A DNA stretch of 64,000 nt, from contig JBBODD010000001.1 of NCBI GenBank assembly GCA_038002745.1, positions 62,001 to 126,000 on the forward strand, read 5' to 3'. Of this stretch, positions 1-8,972 are shown one piece after another. The notes beneath the pieces were generated by a model that saw nothing but the letters and a program-made list of their open reading frames with translations, made no database searches and was not told the origin of the DNA. The DNA comes from Bacillus sp. FSL H8-0547 (GTDB lineage Bacteria > Bacillota > Bacilli > Bacillales > Bacillaceae). Position 1 is the first letter of the stretch. Every line of letters begins with the position of its first letter. The translations under genes were made by a program, and so were the position numbers.

Positions 1-93
1 AACGTCTTCTCCGAATAGAAGAACGTTTGAATCGTTTTTAAGTTCTGTGCGGAGAGCATCCGTAATTGCTTGAATCATTGTCATTTGAGCCAT
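1..93 (-). CDS. pdhB: Pyruvate dehydrogenase E1 beta subunit, N-terminal part
   Basis: This is the first 31 codons of a gene running off the left edge on the minus strand. The start codon is at 93 and the peptide begins [15 protein letters not shown], continuing to LLFGEDV, which is the typical N-terminus of the PDH E1 beta chain. The protein pairs with E1 alpha to decarboxylate pyruvate with thiamine diphosphate in the PDH complex. It starts only 3 bp after the stop of the upstream pdhA gene, so the two are co-transcribed. The rest of the gene lies outside the window. Confidence 0.93.
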   Translation of the reverse strand, partial: MAQMTMIQAITDALRTELKNDSNVLLFGEDV

Positions 94-96
94 GGC

Positions 97-1212
<1,116 letters not shown>

Positions 1213-1441
1213 CTAAGTCACCTGTCCTTTCTCTTATAAAAAATAATTCTTGATTATATGACACATACAGCATTAGCCTTCCCAAAATGACATCTTATGA
1301 CACATTCTTTTAGGCTTCACTCTACATATCTTTATACCACTTTAGAGAATGCCGAAACGTTCTCTATGTATTGGACAGTACAAAAATCTGTACTAATTAA
1401 AGGGAAGAAAAAAATTAATACAATTCATTTCAACATGTTTT

Positions 1442-1471
1442 AGTGTACACCATTAAAAATGTATACGTCAA
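1442..1471 (-). promoter_or_regulatory. Probable SigA promoter of the pdh operon
   Basis: On the minus strand TTGACG (1466-1471) is followed after 18 bp by TACACT (1442-1447). This predicts a leader of about 220 nt before pdhA. The rest of the 463-bp gap (1213-1675) holds an inverted repeat at 1384-1396 region (AGTACA/TGTACT around an A/T loop), three copies of a TCTGTACTA motif and the ykyA terminator; no gene was seen in it. Confidence 0.6.
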
Positions 1472-1631
1472 TTGATTTATACTGATATTCTTTCAACCTT
1501 TTTGCCGCATTTTATTTTACTTTTATTCCCTTTTAATCAATCTGTACTATAACTATTTGATATTCTGTACTATAAAAATCGATACAGCATTGTTTGTTTT
1601 GGCAGTTCCAAACACATCCTTCGGCAGCATA

Positions 1632-1663
1632 CAAAAAATGCAGGGGCGGCTGCTCCCTGCATT
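1632..1663 (-). terminator. Terminator after ykyA
   Basis: A 9-bp stem (AATGCAGGG with CCCTGCATT) is followed on the minus strand by a run of T, 12 bp beyond the ykyA stop. Confidence 0.85.
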
Positions 1664-1675
1664 CACTGAACTTGA

Positions 1676-2353
1676 TCATGACGTTTTTCCTTTATCATCT
1701 GACTGCTCGACTTCAATTCCGGCTTTTTTGTAAAAATCCATCTTAGCCTTGTTGTACTTTTCAGTAAGATCGTTGAATTCTTTATTCAGAGCCGCCACCT
1801 TTTCGTAGCTGCTGTTAATTTCCGTAATTTTCGCTTCCAGTTCCTCAAGCTTCAGATCTTTTTTCTGAAAAAGCTGATACAGCTCTTTATCAAGAGCGAT
1901 TGCTTCATTATATGCTGGAGAAAGCGTATCGTAAGCATCGTAGCGCTGCTGCATCAATGTTTGCAGGTCAGAAGCTTTGCTTTTCAGCGCCTGATCATCC
2001 AGGTCCTTTGAAATGTCCTCAACTGCTTTGAATTCTTCTTTTGAATCCATGATGCTCTCTTTTTCATCTTCGGCTCTTTTTTCTCTTTCTTCAACGACAG
2101 AAAGCGCTTCTTCAGAAAGTGAAACAATTTTTTCATACTCTTTCATGCCGAGTGAAATAATTTCTTCGTAAAGTTCGTTTTCTTTTTTCTCAAGTTCCAC
2201 CAATGGCTTCTGCTGATCTTCGAACGAACTTTCCGCCGCAACGGCTTTTTCAAGAGCATTATACATTTCTTCTTCTGCAGAAGGTCCGCTGCAACCTGCC
2301 AGAAATAATGCTCCGGCAAGCAGCGCTGCAGAAGCTGCAACCATTTTTTTCAC
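1676..2353 (-). CDS. ykyA: YkyA-family cell-wall-binding lipoprotein
   Basis: 225 aa from a GTG at 2353. That start is preceded at 7 nt by AGGGGGA; an upstream in-frame ATG at 2380 lacks such a site. The N-terminus is a lipoprotein signal (VKKMVAASAALLAGALFLAGC) with the lipobox LAGC, so the protein should be anchored outside the membrane. The mature part is rich in Glu and Lys, with long heptad-like stretches (about residues 40-215) that suggest coiled coil. Family and position beside def and pdhA match B. subtilis YkyA, whose biochemical role is not established. It has its own terminator and is separate from pdhA. Confidence 0.85.
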   Translation of the reverse strand: MKKMVAASAALLAGALFLAGCSGPSAEEEMYNALEKAVAAESSFEDQQKPLVELEKKENELYEEIISLGMKEYEKIVSLSEEALSVVEEREKRAEDEKESIMDSKEEFKAVEDISKDLDDQALKSKASDLQTLMQQRYDAYDTLSPAYNEAIALDKELYQLFQKKDLKLEELEAKITEINSSYEKVAALNKEFNDLTEKYNKAKMDFYKKAGIEVEQSDDKGKTS

Positions 2354-2571
2354 CGCGAGTCCCCCTAACCCATTCAACATATTTACTATAAAAGGTTCTG
2401 GTTATTTTTACAATATTTTTATTTGTTTCAAAACTCAAAATGACATTCATTTTTTGGGGAACTGGGCTATCGTCTATACACATTCAACCAAAAAACATAG
2501 GTTATATTAGACGCTGAAGGCTGATGCACAGGCTGCAGAGGTAAAGCGTTACATTCAAAGGAGGTTTTCTC

Positions 2572-2700
2572 ATGTACGGTTATCCTGGATACGGTTATGG
2601 CGGCTGCGGCTATCCTGGTTATGGACGCACGTTTGCTCTGATTGTTGTATTGTTTATTCTTTTAATTATCGTAGGAGCAGCGTTTGTAGGCCACTGCTAA
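2572..2700 (+). CDS. YjcZ-family small sporulation protein
   Basis: 42 aa. The start ATG (2572) follows AAAGGAGG at 8 nt. The N-terminal half is a Gly/Tyr-rich segment ([17 protein letters not shown]) and the C-terminal half a single hydrophobic helix ([18 protein letters not shown]) ending HC. This two-part build is that of the YjcZ/SscA family of tiny spore-assembly proteins of Bacillus; the family link is by recognition of the pattern. It is a single-gene unit followed by a GC-rich hairpin (GCCCACAT/ATGTGGGC, 2721-2739) without a U-tract. Confidence 0.8.
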   Translation: MYGYPGYGYGGCGYPGYGRTFALIVVLFILLIIVGAAFVGHC

Positions 2701-2845
2701 TAATGGCTTGCGGCAGCAGAGCCCACATACAATGTGGGCCGCCGCATCCAAAAATGATACTGGTGGACAAGCAGGACTTTTCGTTTGATCTAAGTTCCAT
2801 TATACTTAGTAAGATAATTCAGCAGGAAAAGGAGTGTGAGTCCGG

Positions 2846-3400
2846 GTGATTACTATGGAGGATATTATCAGGGAAGGTCATCCAACCTTGCGTAAAGCTG
2901 CAGAAGAAGTGCCGATGCCGCCTTCTGATGAAGATAAAAAAACGCTACAGGAGCTGCTTGATTATGTCCAGAACAGCCAGAATCCCGAGATGATCGAAAA
3001 ATACGGCCTGAGACCCGGGATTGGCCTTGCAGCCCCTCAAATAAATGTCTCCAAACGGATGATTGCCATCCGGTTAACAGATGAAAAGGGCCAATTGCAC
3101 AGTTACGCTCTGTTTAACCCTAAAATTGTAAGCCATTCAGTTGAGAAAAGCTACTTAACAAGCGGAGAAGGATGTCTTTCAGTTGACAGACCTGTTCCGG
3201 GATACGTTCCGCGCTATGCGAGAATCCGGGTAAAAGCAGTATCCCTTGAAGGAGAAAATGTGGACCTCAGACTTCGCGGGCTGCTTGCCATCGTCTTTCA
3301 GCATGAAATTGACCATTTAAACGGTGTAATGTTCTACGATCACATCAGCAGCGAAGATCCTTTGAAAGAACCTGAAGGCGCCATCGCAATCGAACGGTAA
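2846..3400 (+). CDS. def: Peptide deformylase
   Basis: 184 aa, removes the N-formyl group from nascent proteins. All three metal-site motifs are visible: GIGLAAPQ (motif 1), EGCLSVD (motif 2, Cys metal ligand) and QHEIDHLNG (motif 3, the HExxH ligands and catalytic Glu). The length and the insert between motifs 1 and 2 suit the longer Gram-positive type, like B. subtilis DefB (ykrB). The start is a GTG at 2846, with an ATG three codons later; AAAGGAG lies at 2828-2833 and does not decide strongly between them. It ends in a bidirectional terminator shared with the convergent HAD gene. Confidence 0.95.
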   Translation: MITMEDIIREGHPTLRKAAEEVPMPPSDEDKKTLQELLDYVQNSQNPEMIEKYGLRPGIGLAAPQINVSKRMIAIRLTDEKGQLHSYALFNPKIVSHSVEKSYLTSGEGCLSVDRPVPGYVPRYARIRVKAVSLEGENVDLRLRGLLAIVFQHEIDHLNGVMFYDHISSEDPLKEPEGAIAIER

Positions 3401-3411
3401 AAGGAAGCACG

Positions 3412-3444
3412 AAAAACCTGTCTGCTTAGCAGACAGGTTTTTTC
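3412..3444. terminator. Bidirectional terminator, def / ykrA
   Basis: The stem AAACCTGTCTGC/GCAGACAGGTTT has a 3-nt loop, with A and T runs on the two sides; it serves both convergent genes. Confidence 0.9.
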
Positions 3445-4215
3445 TTATAGAAGACCGGTTTTCTTCAAGCCGTTCAAAATGCCGTCTTCATCTACATTCG
3501 TTGTGATTTCATCTGCAATTTCCTTTAATTCGGCAACGGCATTCCCCATAGCCACACCAGTTCCGGCAAATTTAATCATTTCAAGGTCATTCAGTCCGTC
3601 ACCAAACGCATATACATTTTCCTTGCTGATATCGAGGCGTTCGATAAGCTTTTTTATCCCCTCTGCCTTTGATCCGCCAAATGGAAGAATATCTGTCGCA
3701 AGTTCATGCCAGCGGATGATGTGAAAATCCTCGTATTTTTTATACGCCTCTTCTTCGCCTTCTTTGCAGAACAGCAGTGTCTGATAAATCTCATGATTCC
3801 GGTAGAACTCGGGATCAAGTTCAGGGTGCTTGAATTTCAGGCTTCCCATGCTTTCATGTATGTACGGATGATCTGTTTCTGTAGACATCATTGTTTCATT
3901 GCTCATAAAGACAAGCGGATGATCCGAAGTTTTTGCGTACTCATATAATTCTTCCAGACGTTCTGTATGAAGCGGGTTCTTATAAATCACATCACCTTCG
4001 AAAACAACATATTGCCCGTTGAAGCTGACAAAGGAATCGATTCCAAGCTCGCGGCGGAGGTCTTCAAACATGAACGGAGCTCTCCCTGTTGCAATTGCAA
4101 CATGGTGTCCCGCTTTTTTCAAATCATCTATCGCTTTTCTAGTTGAATCAGGAATTTCCTTATCATGATTAAGCAATGTTCCGTCTATATCAAAAAAGAT
4201 TACGTTTCCGGTCAT
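3445..4215 (-). CDS. ykrA: Cof-type HAD-superfamily phosphatase, YkrA-like
   Basis: 256 aa, starting at 4215 behind AAGGAGACC. HAD motif I is FFDIDGTLL (nucleophile and acid/base Asp), motif II is the AIATGR segment, and the C-terminal FGDGLNDLEMI supplies the motif III/IV metal ligands. The long cap between motifs I and III marks the Cof (IIB) subclass, which hydrolyses phosphorylated sugars or nucleotides. The substrate cannot be told from sequence. Position next to def and rpoY matches B. subtilis ykrA. Confidence 0.88.
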   Translation of the reverse strand: MTGNVIFFDIDGTLLNHDKEIPDSTRKAIDDLKKAGHHVAIATGRAPFMFEDLRRELGIDSFVSFNGQYVVFEGDVIYKNPLHTERLEELYEYAKTSDHPLVFMSNETMMSTETDHPYIHESMGSLKFKHPELDPEFYRNHEIYQTLLFCKEGEEEAYKKYEDFHIIRWHELATDILPFGGSKAEGIKKLIERLDISKENVYAFGDGLNDLEMIKFAGTGVAMGNAVAELKEIADEITTNVDEDGILNGLKKTGLL

Positions 4216-4365
4216 AATATAGGTCTCCTTACTTGTTCGTAGTTTTGACAGCTTTTACATGACTCATCATAGCGGAAAATAAATGGAGCCACAACCAAAA
4301 CACCTGTATTTTTTCCCGCAGCTGCACCTGCCATAAATATCCATGTTATCTTTTCCGATATTCAC

Positions 4366-4374
4366 ATATACTAA
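4366..4374 (+). promoter_or_regulatory. Possible SigE/SigK-type -10 element before a small ORF
   Basis: CATATACTA fits the mother-cell sigma -10 pattern CATAnnnTA and lies about 60 bp ahead of the small ORF at 4436. No convincing -35 was found, so this is weak. Confidence 0.25.
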
Positions 4375-4435
4375 GTCTGGCAGATTCGAACGGTAAACAT
4401 TCCGAAAATTGGACAAGATGGGAGTGTGGAAAATC

Positions 4436-4507
4436 ATGATGAAAAAACTCAGACGCAGATTGCGGTCTCAATGGAATAGCATTCTTGGCAGAAAATCAAT
4501 AGCGTAA
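4436..4507 (+). CDS. Possible 23-aa basic peptide
   Basis: ATG at 4436 opens a 23-codon frame, MMKKLRRRLRSQWNSILGRK plus three residues (SIA). It is strongly basic at the N-terminus and could form an amphipathic helix. GGGAG lies about 11 nt upstream, and a strong U-tailed terminator begins 3 bp after the stop, so the segment looks like a compact independent transcription unit rather than chance. I do not recognise a family. It sits between the start of ykrA (divergent) and rpoY. It could instead be a small RNA with a fortuitous frame. Confidence 0.4.
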   Translation: MMKKLRRRLRSQWNSILGRKSIA

Positions 4508-4509
4508 TG

Positions 4510-4542
4510 AAACCTTTCTGCCCGCAGAAAGGTTTTTTCTTT
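4510..4542 (+). terminator. Terminator after the 23-codon ORF
   Basis: AACCTTTCTGC pairs perfectly with GCAGAAAGGTT across a 2-nt loop and is followed by TTTTTTCTTT. Confidence 0.88.
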
Positions 4543-4647
4543 CCTCCAAAAACGCCCCGGGACCGGGTGAGGGTTGGCTTAGAGGCCATTATCGAATATA
4601 ATAGAACAAGTTAGTCTAACATACGGCAGTTAAGGAGAGATTTGGCA

Positions 4648-4857
4648 ATGCTATACAAAGTTTATTTTCAGGAAAAACTCGGAGAGGTTCCTGTTCGCGA
4701 AAAAACAAAAACCCTTTATATTGAAGCGAGAACAGAAGGCGATGCACGCAATAAACTGAAGGAACGCAATCACAACATTGAATTTATTCAATCTGTTGAA
4801 GGTGCTTACTTAGAATACGAAAAACAAAACGAAAACTTTAAAGTATTGGAGATTTGA
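4648..4857 (+). CDS. rpoY: RNA polymerase epsilon subunit
   Basis: 69 aa, starting [21 protein letters not shown], the standard start and length of the small Firmicutes RNAP subunit epsilon (formerly YkzG). It binds core RNA polymerase near the secondary channel. An in-frame TTG two codons earlier (4642) is only 4 nt from TAAGGAGAG, whereas the ATG has normal spacing, so the ATG is preferred. The gene is followed after 4 bp by rnjA, whose ribosome-binding site overlaps its end; the rpoY-rnjA pair is conserved in Bacillus. Confidence 0.93.
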   Translation: MLYKVYFQEKLGEVPVREKTKTLYIEARTEGDARNKLKERNHNIEFIQSVEGAYLEYEKQNENFKVLEI

Positions 4858-4861
4858 TTTT

Positions 4862-6529
4862 ATGAAATTTGTTAAAAATGACCAGGTAGCGGTTTTCGCT
4901 CTTGGTGGACTTGGAGAAATCGGGAAAAACACGTACGGTGTCCAGTTCCAGGATGAGATCATCATGATTGATGCCGGCATTAAGTTTCCTGAAGAGGAAC
5001 TGCTTGGAATTGATTATGTTATACCCGATTATACGTACTTAGTAAAAAACGAGGATAAAATTAAGGGACTTTTCATCACGCACGGCCACGAAGATCATAT
5101 TGGAGGAATTCCCTACCTTTTAAAGCAAGTGAACATTCCGATCTACGGAGGCAAGCTTGCCCTCGGACTTATCCGCAACAAATTAGAAGAGCACGGTTTG
5201 CTTCGCCAGGCTAAACTCATCGAAATTAAAGAAGATGACATCATTAAGTTCAGAAAAACGTCTGTTACTTTCTTCCGTACAACTCACAGCATTCCGGATT
5301 CTTATGGAATCGTTGTCAAAACACCGCCGGGAAATATCGTCCATACAGGTGACTTCAAATTTGATTTCACACCTGTCGGCGAACCTGCCAACTTGACGAA
5401 AATGGCTGAGATCGGCAAAGAAGGCGTACTGTGCCTGTTATCAGACAGCACAAACAGCGAAATTCCCCATTTCACTATGTCAGAGCGCCGCGTTGGCGAA
5501 AGCATCCAGGAAATTTTCCGGAAAGTCGATGGACGCGTCATTTTCGCTACCTTTGCATCTAACATTCACAGGCTTCAGCAAGTAGTAGAAGCTGCGGTTC
5601 AGCATGGCAGAAAAGTTGCTGTTTTTGGCCGGAGTATGGAATCTGCCATTACAATCGGCCAGGACCTTGGCTACATTCAGTGTCCGAAAGATACATTCGT
5701 TGAGCCTCATGAAATTAACCGCCTTCCTGCAAACAGAGTCACCATTCTCTGCACAGGAAGCCAGGGTGAACCAATGGCTGCTCTGTCCCGTATAGCGAAC
5801 GGAACACACCGCCAGATTCAGATTATTCCAGGCGATACTGTTGTTTTTTCATCTTCACCGATTCCGGGCAACACAATCAGCGTAAGCCGGACCATTAACC
5901 AGCTCTATCGTGCAGGAGCAGAAGTCATTCACGGTTCATTGAGTGACGTTCATACTTCAGGCCATGGCGGCCAGGAAGAACAAAAGCTGATGCTGCGCCT
6001 TATGAAACCTGAATACTTTATGCCGATTCACGGTGAATACCGCATGCAGATTATGCACTCCAAGCTCGCAAAGGATTGCGGAGTAGCTGCAGAAAACTGC
6101 TTTATCATGGACAACGGCGAAGTGCTTGCATTAAGCGACCGCGAAGTGTCCGTAGCAGGCAAAATCCCTTCAGGCTCTGTTTACATTGACGGAAGCGGAA
6201 TTGGCGATATCGGGAACATCGTTCTCAGAGACCGCCGTATTCTTTCTGAAGAAGGCCTTGTGATTGTAGTAGTGAGCATTAATATGAAAGAATTTAAAAT
6301 TTCAGCCGGTCCAGACATCATCTCTCGCGGATTTGTCTATATGAGAGAATCAGGCGACCTGATCAATGACGCCCAGGTTCTGATTACAAAACACTTGAAT
6401 AAAGTGATGGAACGCCGTACAAGCCAGTGGTCTGAAATCAAAAATGAAATAACAGACACACTTGCACCGTTCCTGTATGAAAAAACAAAACGCCGCCCGA
6501 TGATCCTGCCGATCATCATGGAGGTTTAA
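4862..6529 (+). CDS. rnjA: Ribonuclease J1
   Basis: 555 aa. A bifunctional endoribonuclease and 5'-3' exoribonuclease central to Bacillus mRNA decay and 16S/scRNA maturation. It is a metallo-beta-lactamase/beta-CASP enzyme: the zinc motif [10 protein letters not shown] is at about residue 72-81, a second metal Asp is in HTGDFKFD, and beta-CASP motifs include SDSTNSE and FVYMRESG near the C-terminal domain. Full length for the family (about 555). Its start follows rpoY at 4 bp, so the two are translated from one message. A terminator lies about 60 bp downstream. Confidence 0.97.
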   Translation: MKFVKNDQVAVFALGGLGEIGKNTYGVQFQDEIIMIDAGIKFPEEELLGIDYVIPDYTYLVKNEDKIKGLFITHGHEDHIGGIPYLLKQVNIPIYGGKLALGLIRNKLEEHGLLRQAKLIEIKEDDIIKFRKTSVTFFRTTHSIPDSYGIVVKTPPGNIVHTGDFKFDFTPVGEPANLTKMAEIGKEGVLCLLSDSTNSEIPHFTMSERRVGESIQEIFRKVDGRVIFATFASNIHRLQQVVEAAVQHGRKVAVFGRSMESAITIGQDLGYIQCPKDTFVEPHEINRLPANRVTILCTGSQGEPMAALSRIANGTHRQIQIIPGDTVVFSSSPIPGNTISVSRTINQLYRAGAEVIHGSLSDVHTSGHGGQEEQKLMLRLMKPEYFMPIHGEYRMQIMHSKLAKDCGVAAENCFIMDNGEVLALSDREVSVAGKIPSGSVYIDGSGIGDIGNIVLRDRRILSEEGLVIVVVSINMKEFKISAGPDIISRGFVYMRESGDLINDAQVLITKHLNKVMERRTSQWSEIKNEITDTLAPFLYEKTKRRPMILPIIMEV

Positions 6530-6587
6530 TCTAAATGACTGCTAATCCGGAATTCTTTCCGGACGCACCATCTTATATTCTTTGACG

Positions 6588-6615
6588 AAGACTGCCCGTC
6601 TAGCGGCAGTCTTTT
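6588..6615 (+). terminator. Terminator of rpoY-rnjA
   Basis: AGACTGCC/GGCAGTCT stem with a 7-nt loop and a TTTTT tail. Confidence 0.88.
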
Positions 6616-6669
6616 TCATTCTCCGAAGTTATTTTGCTTTTACCGGCACATTCTCCTCCTTAAACCATC

Positions 6670-6716
6670 TTGAAGCTGAGTGTTATTTAAGGTATAATGA
6701 ACTGACCGTTCAGTCA
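6670..6716 (+). promoter_or_regulatory. SigA promoter with a TetR-type palindromic operator
   Basis: TTGAAG (6670-6675), 17 bp, then a perfect TATAAT (6693-6698). Directly downstream, over the expected +1, lies ACTGA-CCGT-TCAGT (6701-6714) inside TGAACTGACCGTTCAGTCA. That palindrome resembles operators of TetR/AcrR-family repressors. It controls the 45-aa ORF at 6752. The regulator identity is inference. Confidence 0.6.
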
Positions 6717-6751
6717 AGTACTTTTAGATTCAGAAAGGTAGTGCCTAAGCG

Positions 6752-6889
6752 ATGAAAAAGCCATCCTCTCTTGAAAAATTTGTACAGCGTTTAAAAGAAA
6801 AAGGTGTCAAGGCGGACGTGATCAGCCCTGCCACTAAAAAGGCGGTCACTCTTTTGCAGATCGACAGAAAGACTCAGTTTGAAAATTAG
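6752..6889 (+). CDS. Small protein of unknown function (45 aa)
   Basis: MKKPSSLEKFVQRLKEKG begins a 45-residue, lysine-rich, soluble product ending DRKTQFEN. It lies between a strong SigA-like promoter with a palindromic operator and a perfect terminator shared with adeC, so it is a monocistronic, probably regulated unit. AGAAAGG upstream is rather far (about 13 nt) from the ATG. I do not recognise a domain. The residue composition and the absence of stop-frame competitors favour a real gene. Confidence 0.6.
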   Translation: MKKPSSLEKFVQRLKEKGVKADVISPATKKAVTLLQIDRKTQFEN

Positions 6890-6916
6890 AGCAGCATTGC
6901 ATTCTTACATAAATTA

Positions 6917-6956
6917 AAAAACCGGTCTCAGAAATTTCTGAGACCGGTTTTTTCTG
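6917..6956. terminator. Bidirectional terminator, small ORF / adeC
   Basis: A long perfect stem (AACCGGTCTCAGAAA with TTTCTGAGACCGGTT) has A and T tracts on both sides. Confidence 0.92.
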
Positions 6957-8681
6957 TTAAATATGTCTGAATTGAGTAACATCAAATATCCCTTCACACG
7001 TTATTTTCAGCTCGGGAATAACCGGAAGGCCTAGAAACGACAATGTCAGAAATGGATTAAAGCTGTCCGGAAGTCCGGTTTCAGCAAGGGCATCATGAAT
7101 TTTTTGCAGGCCATCAAGAACTTTTTCATAAGGCTGATCTGACAGTAGACCCGATACAGGAAGAGGCAGCTGTGCGAGGATTTCCCCGTCAGCCGCAACA
7201 GCAAGTCCTCCCCCCATTTCCTTGATTGCTGCTGCAGCGAGTATCAGATCCTCATCACTCATTCCGGCTGCAATGAGGTTGTGGGAGTCATGTGCAATCG
7301 TCGCTGCAATGGCGCCGCGCTTCATGGGGAACCCTTTCAGAACTCCTTTGCCGATCAGCCCGGTTCCTTTATGGCGTTCAGCCATGATCAGCTTTGCGTG
7401 CCCAAGGTCTGCCGATGGCACAAAAAATCCGTTTACAGTATGAACGATCTCCTCGGCCCTTCGTGTAACAAGCTGATTCGGCACTGCTTCGATCATGGTC
7501 ATCAGCTGATTTTCGTCTGCACGTACAGCAAGCATGGAGGAATCGATTTCAGGAAGAACGACAGAACCCAGCAGCATGCCGGGAACCTTTCTCCGGTCTG
7601 CAGCTTTTTTCACCGTTTTTCCATGGATTGCGGCAAGCACCCCTCGCTTGTACACAGAATCAACTTTAAAACTGCTTAAATCATCTACCAGCACAAGATC
7701 TGCATCATATCCCGGCGCTACTGCCCCTTTGCTTTTAAGACCGTAGCATTCTGCAGCATTCAAAGTCGCCATCTGAATGGCTGTCACAGGATTCAGTCCA
7801 TGTTTGGCTGCAAGTCTGATATGATGGTCTACACTTCCCTCTTTTACAAGATCATCAAGGTGTTTATCATCTGTGCAGAATAAAAATCTCCGTGCATTTT
7901 TCTCATTGACCGCCCCAATAACACGGTGGAAGTCTTTTGCCGCAGAACCTTGCCTGATCTGTACATACATTCCCCGCTGCACCCGTTCAATTGCCTCTTG
8001 GGCAGTCGTCACTTCGTGATCCGTACTTATTCCGGCCGATCTGTAAACATTGGCCATATCCACAGGAAGCCCTGCCATATGGCCATCAATCAAGCTGGAA
8101 TGCTTCTGCGCCATTTTAAGTTTATCCATCATACTGTCCGACGTATTTTTCACAGCCACATAATCCATCACTTCCGCTAGCCCAATAACACGTTCATGCT
8201 GAAAAAAAGGTTCAAGGTCCTCCGCTTCAAGTTTTGCACCAGAATGCTCAAAACTTGTCGCCGGTACACAAGATGGCAGCATGATAAAAACATCAAGCAG
8301 TATGTCCTCTGAACTGTCAAGCATGTACTGTATGCCGGCCGCACCCGAGACATTGGCGATCTCATGAGGATCTGCTATCACGGCAGTTACTCCGTGCGGA
8401 AGCACAGCTTTAGCAAATTCGTGAGGAGGAACCATGGAGGATTCAATGTGGACATGAGCGTCAATCAGGCCGGGACAGATGAATTTGTCTGATGCATCGA
8501 TTTCATCATGCCCCTCATAGTCCCCGATGCCGACTATTTTCCCCGCTGAAACGGCAACATCGCCATGGATGATGTCCAAATTAAACACATCCACGATACG
8601 GGCATTTTTAAAAACAAGCTCTGCTTTTTCTTTTTTTGATGCAGCCCAGATCTTGTATTTCAATTGTTCTTTTTCAGTCAT
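6957..8681 (-). CDS. adeC: Adenine deaminase
   Basis: 574 aa. Converts adenine to hypoxanthine for purine salvage; amidohydrolase superfamily with an N-terminal composite beta domain and C-terminal adenine deaminase domain. The metal-binding motif GLIDAHVHIESSM is at about residue 70, followed by DPHEIANV, DGHMAG and the FCTDDKH metal Asp segment. The chosen ATG (8681) has GAGGGG 8 nt upstream. The frame stays open a further 57 codons to 8852, but that extension is the purine riboswitch, so a start there would be an annotation error. Position between rnjA and ktrC matches B. subtilis adeC. Confidence 0.95.
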   Translation of the reverse strand: MTEKEQLKYKIWAASKKEKAELVFKNARIVDVFNLDIIHGDVAVSAGKIVGIGDYEGHDEIDASDKFICPGLIDAHVHIESSMVPPHEFAKAVLPHGVTAVIADPHEIANVSGAAGIQYMLDSSEDILLDVFIMLPSCVPATSFEHSGAKLEAEDLEPFFQHERVIGLAEVMDYVAVKNTSDSMMDKLKMAQKHSSLIDGHMAGLPVDMANVYRSAGISTDHEVTTAQEAIERVQRGMYVQIRQGSAAKDFHRVIGAVNEKNARRFLFCTDDKHLDDLVKEGSVDHHIRLAAKHGLNPVTAIQMATLNAAECYGLKSKGAVAPGYDADLVLVDDLSSFKVDSVYKRGVLAAIHGKTVKKAADRRKVPGMLLGSVVLPEIDSSMLAVRADENQLMTMIEAVPNQLVTRRAEEIVHTVNGFFVPSADLGHAKLIMAERHKGTGLIGKGVLKGFPMKRGAIAATIAHDSHNLIAAGMSDEDLILAAAAIKEMGGGLAVAADGEILAQLPLPVSGLLSDQPYEKVLDGLQKIHDALAETGLPDSFNPFLTLSFLGLPVIPELKITCEGIFDVTQFRHI

Positions 8682-8717
8682 AAAAAAACCCCTCGCTTTT
8701 ATAGGATTGCGAAGAGG
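8682..8717 (-). terminator. Riboswitch expression platform: terminator covering the adeC ribosome-binding site
   Basis: CCTCTTCGC pairs with GCGAGGGG (one bulge) and is followed by TTTTTTT directly before the adeC ATG. The 3' arm contains the GAGGGG ribosome-binding site. Ligand-bound aptamer would favour this hairpin and switch adeC off. A smaller hairpin GGCGCA/TGCGTC followed by TTTCTTTT (8725-8747) lies between it and the aptamer. Confidence 0.75.
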
Positions 8718-8761
8718 ATGCAAAAGAAAGACGCATGTGTTTGCGCCTGTTCTAATATAAT

Positions 8762-8830
8762 CCCCGCAGTCAAACTTTTTACGGCAGTTCGGTAGAAACT
8801 TTTGGACCTTATTTCCAAAATTATACGAGA
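8762..8830 (-). ncRNA. Purine riboswitch aptamer, guanine-type, upstream of adeC
   Basis: On the minus strand the aptamer core is visible in order: P1 5' arm CTCGTA, TATAAT junction, P2 arm, GTTTCTACC (J2/3), the CCGTAAA loop region of P3, then GACTGCGGGG closing P1. P1 pairs CTCGTA with TGCGGG using two wobbles. The residue equivalent to specificity position 74 is C (genome position 8769, read on the minus strand), which in this family selects guanine/hypoxanthine over adenine. The established family motif is the xpt-type purine aptamer. Confidence 0.88.
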
Positions 8831-8852
8831 AAAGATGTTTAATTAGTTTCAT

Positions 8853-8881
8853 ATACTAAGACACATCAGCCTTGCAGTCAA
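8853..8881 (-). promoter_or_regulatory. adeC promoter
   Basis: TTGACT (8876-8881), exactly 17 bp, TAGTAT (8853-8858) on the minus strand. Transcription would start about 15-20 nt before the purine aptamer. Confidence 0.75.
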
Positions 8882-8898
8882 TCTTTTTTTCTGCTTAT

Positions 8899-8972
8899 AA
8901 AAAACGCCTCCTGAGGAAGGCTATAAAAGGAAGGCAATAGATAAAGCCGCAGGTGCCCTTACAGCCTGCGGC
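8899..8972 (-). terminator. Tandem terminator hairpins at the 3' end of the toxin message
   Basis: On the minus strand GCCGCAGG/CCTGCGGC (8946-8972) has only a weak T tail. It is followed by GCCTTCC/GGAGGC (8905-8921) with TTTTTT. Either could end the toxin mRNA just before the adeC promoter. Confidence 0.6.

Noticed and set aside
2721-2739. Intrinsic terminator after the YjcZ-like gene
   Set aside because: The GCCCACAT/ATGTGGGC hairpin is strong but has no U-tract, so it was not called as a terminator.
6535-6585. 16-codon ATG frame after rnjA
   Set aside because: No ribosome site of its own, very short, and it lies just ahead of the rnjA terminator.
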